From Alphaproteobacteria bacterium (lineage in GTDB: Bacteria > Pseudomonadota > Alphaproteobacteria > Rhizobiales > Rhizobiaceae), in NCBI GenBank assembly GCA_030428345.1, contig JAUIBM010000252.1:1-5374 (forward strand): a DNA stretch of 5,374 nucleotides. Reading direction: 5' to 3'. Positions 1 to 5,302 of the stretch are shown here, piece after piece. The position numbers were made by a program, and so were the translations under genes. Every line of letters starts with the position of its first letter. Positions within the stretch are counted from its first letter, which is position 1. The notes beneath the pieces were generated by a model. It saw nothing but the letters and a program-made list of their open reading frames with translations. It did no database searches and was not told the DNA's origin.

Positions 1-291
1 TACCTCACGCTCAAGCGCCATGCCTACACCCCCAACACCAAGATCGACGAGGCCGACATCCGCGCCGACATAGCCACGTCGCGGGCGCGCCATATCGCGG
101 TGTGCAACAATGAATTCGATCCGGGCATTCTCAGCTATGCCAGCCCCGTGCACGACCCGCGCACCGGGCAGTCTTACGCCATAGCGATCTTCGGCCTGGC
201 GGAGCGTTTCGGACTGGTGAGCGCGGCGACCGTGGAGACCCAGCTGATCAACGCCGCGCAGAAAATCAGCAAGCAGCTGCGGACGCGCTGA
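1..291 (+). CDS. IclR-family transcriptional regulator, C-terminal part (5' end outside window)
   Basis: The frame is open from base 1 and ends at TGA 289-291, giving 96 residues of a protein that starts upstream of the window. It resembles the end of the IclR effector-binding domain: an ADIRADIATSRARHIAV stretch (family: the region just before the conserved effector-pocket segment), then NNEFDPGILSYASPV (family form roughly DEEF.PG...ASPV), then D..TGQSYAIAIFGLAERF (family: G.....A.S..GP..R) and a closing amphipathic helix ending in KQLRTR. The winged-helix DNA-binding part is not visible. IclR proteins usually control a neighbouring catabolic operon and respond to a small pathway metabolite, so this is the likely regulator of the ligase and the divergent operon. 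The gene is convergent with the ligase, with three bases between the stop codons. Family is fairly certain; effector and exact targets are unknown. Confidence 0.85.
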   Translation, partial: YLTLKRHAYTPNTKIDEADIRADIATSRARHIAVCNNEFDPGILSYASPVHDPRTGQSYAIAIFGLAERFGLVSAATVETQLINAAQKISKQLRTR

Positions 292-294
292 CCT

Positions 295-1941
295 TCAGGC
301 GGATGCCGCCCGCTCGGCATCCTGCAGGCGGCGCCAGTCGACCTTGTGCGAAGGGGTGAGCGGCAGGTCGTCGACGAATTCCACGATGCGCGGCGCCTTG
401 TAGGCGGCGATCCGCGACCGCGCCCATTCGATGATTTCCCCGGCCTCGATCCGCCCGCGGAAAGCCGGATGCGGCACGATCAGCGCCTTGACGGTTTCGC
501 CCCTGTAGCCGTCGGCGGCGGCGATCACGCAGACCTGCCGCACGGCCTCGTGGCCGAACAGCAATTGCTCGACCTCGGCCGGCGAAACCTTGAAGCCGGA
601 GGCGTTGATCATCCGCTTGAGCCGATCCGTGATGTAGAAATAACCCTCGCCGTCGCGCCGGCCGATATCGCCGGTGCGCAGCCATGTCGTTCCGTCGTGC
701 TCGACCAGCGTCTCGCGAGTCGCCTGTTCATTGTTCCAGTACCGCAGCATCAATTGTGGCCCGCGCACCCAGATCTCTCCGCTCTCGCCGTCGCGCACCG
801 GCGCGAGCGTGTCGGGATCGACGATGATCGAGTCGGTGTCCTGGACCACGACGCCGATGCTGCCGGTTCGCGGCGCCTCGAGCGGGTTGAGATGGGTCGG
901 CGACATGGTTTCGCTCATGCCGTAGCCCTCCACATAGGGCAGGCCGAAGCGCTCCTGCAATTGCGCGGCGACCGCCGGCGGCATGGACGAGCCGCCCCCG
1001 GTGATCACCTTCATCTTGGCGAAGGCCGCCGGGTCGAAATCCGGCTGCGATAGCATGTCGATCACCATGGTCGGCGGCGCGTTCCAGAAGGTCACGCCGA
1101 ACCGGGCGAAGAGCCGCATCGCGGCCGCCGCGTCCCACCGGGTCATGATCAGCAAGGTCGCGCCCGCCAGGATCGCGGCATTCATCGAGCCCTGCATTCC
1201 GGCGACGTGATAGAGCGGCTGCACGGCGGTGACGACGCTTTGCGGCGTCAGTTCATAGCTCTCGGCCTGCAGCGCCGCCGTGTGCTGGACGGCTGAGTGC
1301 CGGTGAACGCATCCCTTCGGCATGGCCGTGCTGCCGGAGGTGTAGGGCATGACGCACAGATCGTCGGTGCTGCGATTGGCGGGCGGCAGCGCGGCGTGTT
1401 TCTCGCTCATGATCTCGCGCCAGTCGCTGCAATTCGGCGGCAGGCTCTGCGGGCGCGGGGCCGTGGCGACGGCGGGCGGCGCGGCCGCCGGCGCTTCGGG
1501 AAGGAGGTCGCCGTAATGGGCGACGATCACCTCGATCGCCGGGCCCGCAGCATCGGCGTCGCCGGGCTGGAAGCGGTCGACCAGTTCCGATCCGGCGATG
1601 GCGACCCGGATGCCGGCGTCCTCGATTATCCGCCGCACCTCCTCGGACCGGTACATCGGATTGAGCGGGACGACGACGGCTCCGGCGCGCAGAACCGCGT
1701 AATAGGCGATGACATATTGCGGGCTGTTCTGCAGCGCGACGGCGACCCTTTCGCCCGGGCGAATCGCGTAGCGATGGCAAAGTGCGCGCGCCAGCGACTC
1801 GACCTGGCCGTCCAGCCACGCATAATCGAGGCAGGCCCCGTAATAGACGATCGCGCAATGGCCGGGGCGCTCGCGCGCCTGTCTTGCGAGATTTTCATCG
1901 ACACAGGGCAAGGAATAGCGGGACGCGGGAAGATCGGACAT
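295..1941 (-). CDS. Acyl-CoA synthetase (AMP-forming, class I adenylate-forming ligase)
   Basis: A 548-residue enzyme expected to activate a carboxylic acid with ATP to an acyl-adenylate and then to the CoA thioester. Length and motifs fit fatty-acid or related acyl-CoA ligases. From ATG at 1941: N-terminal large domain; phosphate-binding loop TSGSTAMPKG (201-210); YGMSE adenine-binding motif (340-344); TGD (423-425); hinge DRLKRMINASGFKVSPAEVE (439-458); C-terminal cap with the catalytic-type lysine K533 in LTPSHKVDWRRL. The phosphate loop has Ala206 where the family usually has Gly. An Ala/Pro-rich stretch (about 149-169) is probably a surface loop. The start is the first ATG. An in-frame TTG at 2001 would add 20 residues but overlaps the best -10 candidate. 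No clear ribosome binding site precedes either start. The gene is divergent from the hydratase-aminotransferase operon. It has no signal peptide or membrane segment, so it is cytoplasmic. Substrate unknown. Confidence 0.92.
   Translation of the reverse strand: MSDLPASRYSLPCVDENLARQARERPGHCAIVYYGACLDYAWLDGQVESLARALCHRYAIRPGERVAVALQNSPQYVIAYYAVLRAGAVVVPLNPMYRSEEVRRIIEDAGIRVAIAGSELVDRFQPGDADAAGPAIEVIVAHYGDLLPEAPAAAPPAVATAPRPQSLPPNCSDWREIMSEKHAALPPANRSTDDLCVMPYTSGSTAMPKGCVHRHSAVQHTAALQAESYELTPQSVVTAVQPLYHVAGMQGSMNAAILAGATLLIMTRWDAAAAMRLFARFGVTFWNAPPTMVIDMLSQPDFDPAAFAKMKVITGGGSSMPPAVAAQLQERFGLPYVEGYGMSETMSPTHLNPLEAPRTGSIGVVVQDTDSIIVDPDTLAPVRDGESGEIWVRGPQLMLRYWNNEQATRETLVEHDGTTWLRTGDIGRRDGEGYFYITDRLKRMINASGFKVSPAEVEQLLFGHEAVRQVCVIAAADGYRGETVKALIVPHPAFRGRIEAGEIIEWARSRIAAYKAPRIVEFVDDLPLTPSHKVDWRRLQDAERAASA
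301..322. other. GC-rich stem-loop at the convergent 3' ends
   Basis: GGATGCCG (301-308) and CGGCATCC (315-322) form a perfect 8-bp stem with a 6-base loop, ten bases after the IclR stop. It lies inside the last codons of the ligase on the opposite strand. No T-run follows on either strand, so it does not fit a standard intrinsic terminator. It might help end or protect the IclR transcript, or it may be a by-product of GC-rich coding sequence. Confidence 0.3.
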
Positions 1942-1999
1942 GGCGGGCCGTTTGCTGGATGCGTTCCGCCTGACAATGGGCAGGGGGGCAGCAAATGAC

Positions 2000-2029
2000 A
2001 ATATCCCGTAATACGGAAAATCATTGCAA
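2000..2029 (-). promoter_or_regulatory. Possible promoter of the acyl-CoA synthetase gene
   Basis: Read on the minus strand, TTGCAA (2029-2024) is followed after 18 bases by GATATT (2005-2000), a moderate match to sigma-70 -35 and -10 boxes. Transcription would begin near 1993, leaving a leader of about 50 bases before ATG 1941. The palindrome centred at 2011 lies between the two boxes, where a bound repressor would block RNA polymerase. Prediction by eye only. Confidence 0.3.
2004..2018. promoter_or_regulatory. Putative IclR-type operator (CCGTA-A-TACGG palindrome)
   Basis: CCGTA (2006-2010) and TACGG (2012-2016) form a perfect odd-length palindrome around base 2011. There are further symmetric pairs at 2004/2018, 2002/2020 and 2001/2021. 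The form tTCCGTA.TACGGAa resembles operators of many IclR-family regulators, which bind short odd palindromes of this kind. Its place between two divergent catabolic genes, with an IclR gene next door, supports an operator role. That this particular regulator binds here is inferred. Confidence 0.5.
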
Positions 2030-2052
2030 AAAGCCGAATTCTACGGTTATCT
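2024..2052 (+). promoter_or_regulatory. Weak candidate promoter of the hydratase operon
   Basis: TTGCAA (2024-2029) is self-complementary and serves as a -35 candidate in both directions. On the plus strand, 17 bases separate it from TTATCT (2047-2052), or 18 from TATCTG (2048-2053). Both are poor -10 matches. A start near 2060 would put the hairpin at 2063-2100 at the very 5' end of the mRNA. A rival -10, TAGAAT (2120-2125), is a better hexamer but lacks a good -35. Low confidence. Confidence 0.18.
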
Positions 2053-2062
2053 GCCGGCCGGT

Positions 2063-2100
2063 ATCGGCGCAGGGCTGTCGGTTGGCGGTCCTGCGCCGAT
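2063..2100 (+). other. Strong 5'-leader stem-loop upstream of the hydratase gene
   Basis: ATCGGCGCAGG (2063-2073) and CCTGCGCCGAT (2090-2100) are perfect 11-base inverted repeats. Inside them, 2074-2079 can pair with 2089-2084 as alternating G-U and G-C pairs, giving a 17-bp RNA stem closed by a GGTT tetraloop. The three inner wobble pairs work only in the plus-strand RNA; the minus-strand RNA would have A-C mismatches there. The element lies 82 bases before the hydratase start. TTTCGTT follows it, which is too poor a T-run for a confident terminator. It could be a 5' stabilising hairpin, an attenuator-like element, or an extended DNA dyad bound by a protein. Confidence 0.5.
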
Positions 2101-2123
2101 TTCGTTGCGCGCTCAGGGATAGA

Positions 2124-2186
2124 ATGCCTATGCGGTTTGACGCTGGAAAGATGATTGGCAACGCGCCCGGGCGGCAAGCGTCATGA
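2124..2186 (+). CDS. Possible 20-codon leader ORF coupled to the hydratase gene
   Basis: ATG at 2124 opens a 20-residue frame (MPMRFDAGKMIGNAPGRQAS) ending at TGA 2184-2186, which overlaps the hydratase ATG (2183) as ATGA. An AGGGA (2115-2119) sits four bases before the ATG, a better ribosome binding site than anything before the hydratase start. This arrangement would let ribosomes ending the leader restart on the hydratase. No run of a single amino acid codon suggests classical attenuation. It may be a chance frame; if transcription starts downstream of 2124 it cannot be translated. Confidence 0.25.
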   Translation: MPMRFDAGKMIGNAPGRQAS

Positions 2187-3586
2187 ATGCGTCGACGGCT
2201 GTCGGCCGCTATCTGCGTACCACGGACGGACCCGAAGGGGTGATTTGCGTCGAAATGGACGACCCGACCGGCAGCGCTAACAAGACGAACGATCTCTTCA
2301 AATACGAGCTGGACGCGCTCCTCTCCAGGCTCGAGACCGGCCCTTCGCCCAGGGGGGTGATCTTCACCTCGGCGAAACGCTCCTTCGGCGTCGGCGGCGA
2401 CATCGCCCAGGTCATGAGCTTCGCCAAGGCAGGGGAAGCGGCCAGCATCGAGGATTCCGAGCGGATCAAGATTCTGTTCCGGCGCATCGAGCGCCTCGGC
2501 TGCCCCACGGTGGCGATCATCGAGGGTACGGCGGCCGGCGGCGGATGGGAACTGGCGCTCGCCTGTCATGCGCGCTTCGTTCACGACAATGCGGCGATCA
2601 GGCTGGGCTTTCCCGAAGTCGATTTCGGCCTCGTGCCGGGCGCCGGCGGGATGGTGCGTCTCGTCCACATGCTGGGCGCGGCGAGGGCGGCCCGGTTGAT
2701 CACGGCGGCGGCGATGCAGGACCCGCAGGCCGCGCTGTCGGAAGGGCTTGTCACTGCGCTGGGGAGCGATCGCGCCGAGCTGATGCGTCTGGCGCTGTCC
2801 TGGATCGGGAACAACCCCGCGCCCGCCCAGCCCTGGGACCGGCCCGACCATGGCGTGCCCGACCGCGCCCTGCCGGGCGAACCCGCCGGCGGCGCGCCGG
2901 CCTCCGATGCGCCGCGTCTGGCGCTTGAAGCAATCGGCGAGATCGCCGCGCTTCCGTTTGAAGCGGGCAGCATGGTGGAAAGCCGGTGCTTCGCCCGCTG
3001 CGCGGTCTCGTCGCAGGCGCGGGCGCTGATCGGGCTTGGATTTTACGATCGCAACGCGCTGCGCCGCAAGGCGGCCCCCGTTCCCGGTCCTGGGCGCGAG
3101 GAGTCTTTCGCCAGGGCCTTGCGCAGCGCGCTTCAGAACGAGATCGCGATGCTGGAAGGCGAGGGCGCGCCGCGCGCCCTCATCGAGGCGTCGCTGACCG
3201 CTGCAGGCTACGCCCGCTCCGGCGGCGCCCATCCGGCGATTGGCGGCGGGGTCGTCGCCGGCGACCCGCTGCTGGAGCGCCGGCTGGTGTTCGCGCAGGC
3301 GACGGCCGCGCTGCGGGCGCTGGAAGGCACCGGCTTCTGCGCGGCGGCGGCGAATGTCGCCTCGGTCGAGGCCGGCGATTTTCCGCGCCGCACCGGCGGC
3401 GTGCTGCGGTTTGTCGAGAATTTCGGCCTGCACCGCTTCGTTTCGACGGCAAGGGACCTGCAATCCGTCTGCGGGCTGCGCTTTGCCTTGCCGTTCGCCA
3501 ATGCCGTTGACCTGTCGAGCTGCCTTGCGGCGGCGCGCCATCGTGACACCGAACACAGTGACACCGAACAAGGAACACACCCATGA
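2183..3586 (+). CDS. FadJ-like enoyl-CoA hydratase/isomerase lacking the NAD-binding dehydrogenase domain
   Basis: A 467-residue crotonase-family protein expected to hydrate (or isomerise) an enoyl-CoA. The crotonase domain (about 18-195) has an oxyanion-hole segment SFGVGGDIAQV (67-77) and both catalytic-type glutamates: E123 in GGGWELALACH and E145 in LGFPEVDFGLVPGAGG, spaced as in FadJ. Residues 216-296 follow FadJ's linker: PWDRPDHGVP, then LPFEAGSMVESRCF and SSQARALIGLGF. A FadJ-type protein should then have a Rossmann domain of roughly 190 residues with a GxGxxG motif. Here a short linker (297-307) runs straight into residues resembling the 3-hydroxyacyl-CoA dehydrogenase C-terminal helices (308-345, 362-437, including FPRRTGG at 399-405). 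The frame is intact. ATG 2183 is the only usable start, since an in-frame TGA lies at 2138 with no start codon between. Its own ribosome binding site is weak. The stop overlaps the aminotransferase start. Confidence 0.88.
   Translation: MNASTAVGRYLRTTDGPEGVICVEMDDPTGSANKTNDLFKYELDALLSRLETGPSPRGVIFTSAKRSFGVGGDIAQVMSFAKAGEAASIEDSERIKILFRRIERLGCPTVAIIEGTAAGGGWELALACHARFVHDNAAIRLGFPEVDFGLVPGAGGMVRLVHMLGAARAARLITAAAMQDPQAALSEGLVTALGSDRAELMRLALSWIGNNPAPAQPWDRPDHGVPDRALPGEPAGGAPASDAPRLALEAIGEIAALPFEAGSMVESRCFARCAVSSQARALIGLGFYDRNALRRKAAPVPGPGREESFARALRSALQNEIAMLEGEGAPRALIEASLTAAGYARSGGAHPAIGGGVVAGDPLLERRLVFAQATAALRALEGTGFCAAAANVASVEAGDFPRRTGGVLRFVENFGLHRFVSTARDLQSVCGLRFALPFANAVDLSSCLAAARHRDTEHSDTEQGTHP
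3543..3572 (+). repeat. Two-copy 15-bp in-frame tandem repeat at the end of the hydratase gene
   Basis: GTGACACCGAACA occurs at 3543-3555 and again at 3558-3570, a 15-base period, so five codons per unit. It encodes the repeated DTE motif in the tail RDTEHSDTEQGTHP (residues 454-467). The second copy runs directly into the AGGA ribosome binding site of the aminotransferase gene. It is most easily explained by a small slippage duplication in a non-conserved tail. Confidence 0.75.
3571..3574 (+). promoter_or_regulatory. Ribosome binding site of the aminotransferase gene
   Basis: AGGA at 3571-3574 lies eight bases before ATG 3583, inside the 3' end of the hydratase gene. Together with the ATGA stop-start overlap (3583-3586) it fixes the aminotransferase start and indicates translational coupling. 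Confidence 0.75.
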
Positions 3587-4887
3587 AGCGATTGCTCAGC
3601 ACCGGCCTCAATGCCGGGTCCGATACCGTGGTCGAAGTCGTCGGAGGCAAGGGCGCCTGGTTCGAACTGTCTGACGGACGCCGCGTGCTGGACGGGTCGA
3701 ACTCCGCCGGCGCCTTGGGGCACGCCCATCCCGAAATGGTGGAGACGATCCGCAAGGCGGCCGACTACCCGGTCGTCAGCGAGGGCTGGTTCTTCCGCGA
3801 GCGCGAGAAGGCGGCCGAGGATCTGATCGATATCGGCTTTGCCGGCGAGCATGACTGGGTCGGCGCGGTGCGTTTCGGCCTTTCGGGCAGCGAGATCAAC
3901 GATCTCGCCCTTTCGCTTGCCCAGGCCGTCACCGGCCGCGCACCGATCGCCACACGCGAGCGCGCTTATCACGGCCTCACCGGCCTGTCGCGCGACGTGA
4001 CGGTCCAGCCGCAATGGCATGGCGGATTGTCGCTCATGTCGGGCGGGGTGCGGCCGGCCGCGCCCAATACCGAGACGCGGATCATCGCCGCGCCGATGGG
4101 ATCGCTCTATGGAACCCGCGACTACGACCTGCCGCCCGAAAGCCCCGGCGAGGTGGAGGCCAAGCTCGACGGCGTCTCCGCTGCCATCATCGATTATTCC
4201 CAGGGCGGCATCTATCACGACGCCCAGTGGCAGGACATGGTCGCCGCCGCCGCGCGCAAGAAGGGCGCGCTCTGGATTGCCGACGAGGTGATCACCGGGG
4301 CGGGACGCATGGGCCAATGGTTCGCGTTCCAGTGGGGCAAGAGCCGGCCCGACATCGTCACCATGGGCAAGGCGCTTGCCGGCGGCGCGGCGCCGATCGG
4401 TGCGGTCATCCTGTCAAAGGAGATGGTCGAGCGGCTGGATGGCGCGGCCTGGCAGGCCTACAGCACCTTTCGCGGCCATCCCATCACCATGTCGGCGGTG
4501 CGGACCTATCTGCGCATCGTCAAGCGCGATGCGCTGCTGGACCGAGTCGCCGCGCTGGGCGCCGTCATTGGCGCGCGGCTGGTCGAGATCGCGAAGAAGC
4601 ATCCGAGCGTTGCGCGCGTCGACGGGCGCGGGTTGCACTGGACGATCGAGTTGCACGGGCCTCATTGGAAGAGCTGGCGCGCCGACACCTCGGTCGCGCC
4701 CATCGCCTCGAAAGTCGCGGCGCGCGCACTGGCGAACGACGTGGTGATCGGCACCAGTGGCGAGCAGACGTCGCTCTTCCTGGCTCCGCCGCTGATCATG
4801 AGCGACGAGGAGATCGCGCGGCTGCTCGACGTGCTTGACGATGCGCTGGCCGTCGCCGACGAGGAACATGCCCGCACGGCCGGCTGA
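3583..4887 (+). CDS. PLP-dependent class III aminotransferase (glutamate-1-semialdehyde aminomutase-like)
   Basis: A 434-residue cytoplasmic fold-type I PLP enzyme, of normal length for class III aminotransferases. Visible landmarks: DGRRVLDGSNSAGALGHAHP near the N-terminus (31-50), LSGSEINDLALSLA (100-113, cofactor-phosphate region), AYHGLTG (128-134), WIADEVITGAGRMG (231-244) with D234 facing the pyridine nitrogen, and K263 in TMGKALAGGAAPIGA as the lysine that binds PLP. STFRGHP (294-300) matches the phosphate-contacting Thr segment. The usual I-[IV]-E-P segment before the ADE motif reads AIIDYSQGG (201-209), which is unusual and suggests a substrate outside the ornithine/GABA group. The start is set by AGGA eight bases upstream and a four-base overlap with the hydratase stop. 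Sharing an operon with acyl-CoA enzymes argues against the haem-pathway HemL role. Amino donor and acceptor are unknown. Confidence 0.9.
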   Translation: MKRLLSTGLNAGSDTVVEVVGGKGAWFELSDGRRVLDGSNSAGALGHAHPEMVETIRKAADYPVVSEGWFFREREKAAEDLIDIGFAGEHDWVGAVRFGLSGSEINDLALSLAQAVTGRAPIATRERAYHGLTGLSRDVTVQPQWHGGLSLMSGGVRPAAPNTETRIIAAPMGSLYGTRDYDLPPESPGEVEAKLDGVSAAIIDYSQGGIYHDAQWQDMVAAAARKKGALWIADEVITGAGRMGQWFAFQWGKSRPDIVTMGKALAGGAAPIGAVILSKEMVERLDGAAWQAYSTFRGHPITMSAVRTYLRIVKRDALLDRVAALGAVIGARLVEIAKKHPSVARVDGRGLHWTIELHGPHWKSWRADTSVAPIASKVAARALANDVVIGTSGEQTSLFLAPPLIMSDEEIARLLDVLDDALAVADEEHARTAG

Positions 4888-4921
4888 AACGGATTTCACA
4901 CAGCTTCGAGGAGACAGGATC

Positions 4922-5287
4922 ATGAACGACGAAGAACAGGTTCGCGCGGTCATCAAGGATTATTTCGATGGCCTCTATTTCGGCGACATGGAGAAGTTCG
5001 GCGGTGCGTTTCACCCCGCCTGCAGGCTCTTCGCCGTCAACGGCGATGAAATCCTGACATTCGACTACGAGCCCTATATGGCCCGCTGCGCCGCGCGCGC
5101 CGCGCCCGCGACGCAGAACGCCTCCCGGATCGACGAAATCGTCTCGCTGACCATATCGAGCGCCGATACCGCCCATGCCAGGGTGCGCGACGCCTTTCCG
5201 CCGCGCACCTTCGTCAACGAACTGAGCTTCCTGAAGGTCGCCGGGCAGTGGAAGATCGTCTGCAAGGTCTGGCACGCCTTCGACTGA
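4922..5287 (+). CDS. NTF2-like protein of the lumazine-binding-type group
   Basis: A small soluble protein of 121 residues with the outline of the NTF2-like alpha-beta cone. An N-terminal helix (EEQVRAVIKDYFDGLYFGDMEKFGGAFHP, 4-32) is followed by strand-forming segments, and the C-terminal half ends in FVNELSFLKVAGQWKIVCKVWHAF (97-120). That closing pattern, with LKV.G.WKIV.KV.H, fits the family annotated as putative lumazine-binding NTF2-like proteins. Members are found in many catabolic clusters; some are enzymes such as isomerases or dehydratases and many have no known function. No ligand can be assigned here. ATG 4922 is preceded by GAGGAGA (4908-4914) at seven bases, a strong ribosome binding site, and the gene follows the aminotransferase by 34 bases, so it is probably the third operon gene. 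The same frame is open further upstream, but those starts lie inside the aminotransferase gene. Confidence 0.82.
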   Translation: MNDEEQVRAVIKDYFDGLYFGDMEKFGGAFHPACRLFAVNGDEILTFDYEPYMARCAARAAPATQNASRIDEIVSLTISSADTAHARVRDAFPPRTFVNELSFLKVAGQWKIVCKVWHAFD

Positions 5288-5302
5288 TCTTCCTCCCCCG
5301 GC

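Noticed and set aside
1297..1998. Plus-strand open frame of 233 codons opposite the ligase gene
   Set aside because: Arg/Gly/Asp-rich with no family pattern; the opposite strand carries all core adenylate-forming motifs.
1942..2001. TTG at 2001 as the ligase start, adding 20 residues
   Set aside because: The added residues show no domain, signal peptide or ribosome binding site, and the TTG overlaps the best -10 box. ATG 1941 is the more economical start.
2120..2125. TAGAAT as the -10 box of the hydratase operon
   Set aside because: It is a good hexamer, but no -35-like sequence sits 16-18 bases upstream, and it overlaps the AGGGA-to-ATG region of the leader ORF. Kept only as a rival, not annotated.
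2021..3580. Long minus-strand open frame (519 codons) opposite the hydratase gene
   Set aside because: It is an antisense frame kept open by GC-rich third positions. Its translation is Arg/Gly/Ala-rich without recognisable motifs, while the plus-strand frame has clear crotonase motifs.
3208..4317. Minus-strand open frame of 369 codons spanning the hydratase-aminotransferase junction
   Set aside because: Low-complexity, motif-free translation lying opposite two well-supported genes that share a coupled stop-start.
3583..4887. Assignment of the aminotransferase as HemL (glutamate-1-semialdehyde aminomutase of haem synthesis)
   Set aside because: The fold and PLP lysine agree, but the segment around the lysine (GKALAGGAAPIGA) and the IIDYSQGG motif differ from HemL, and the neighbours are acyl-CoA enzymes. 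Most alphaproteobacteria make aminolevulinate by another route.
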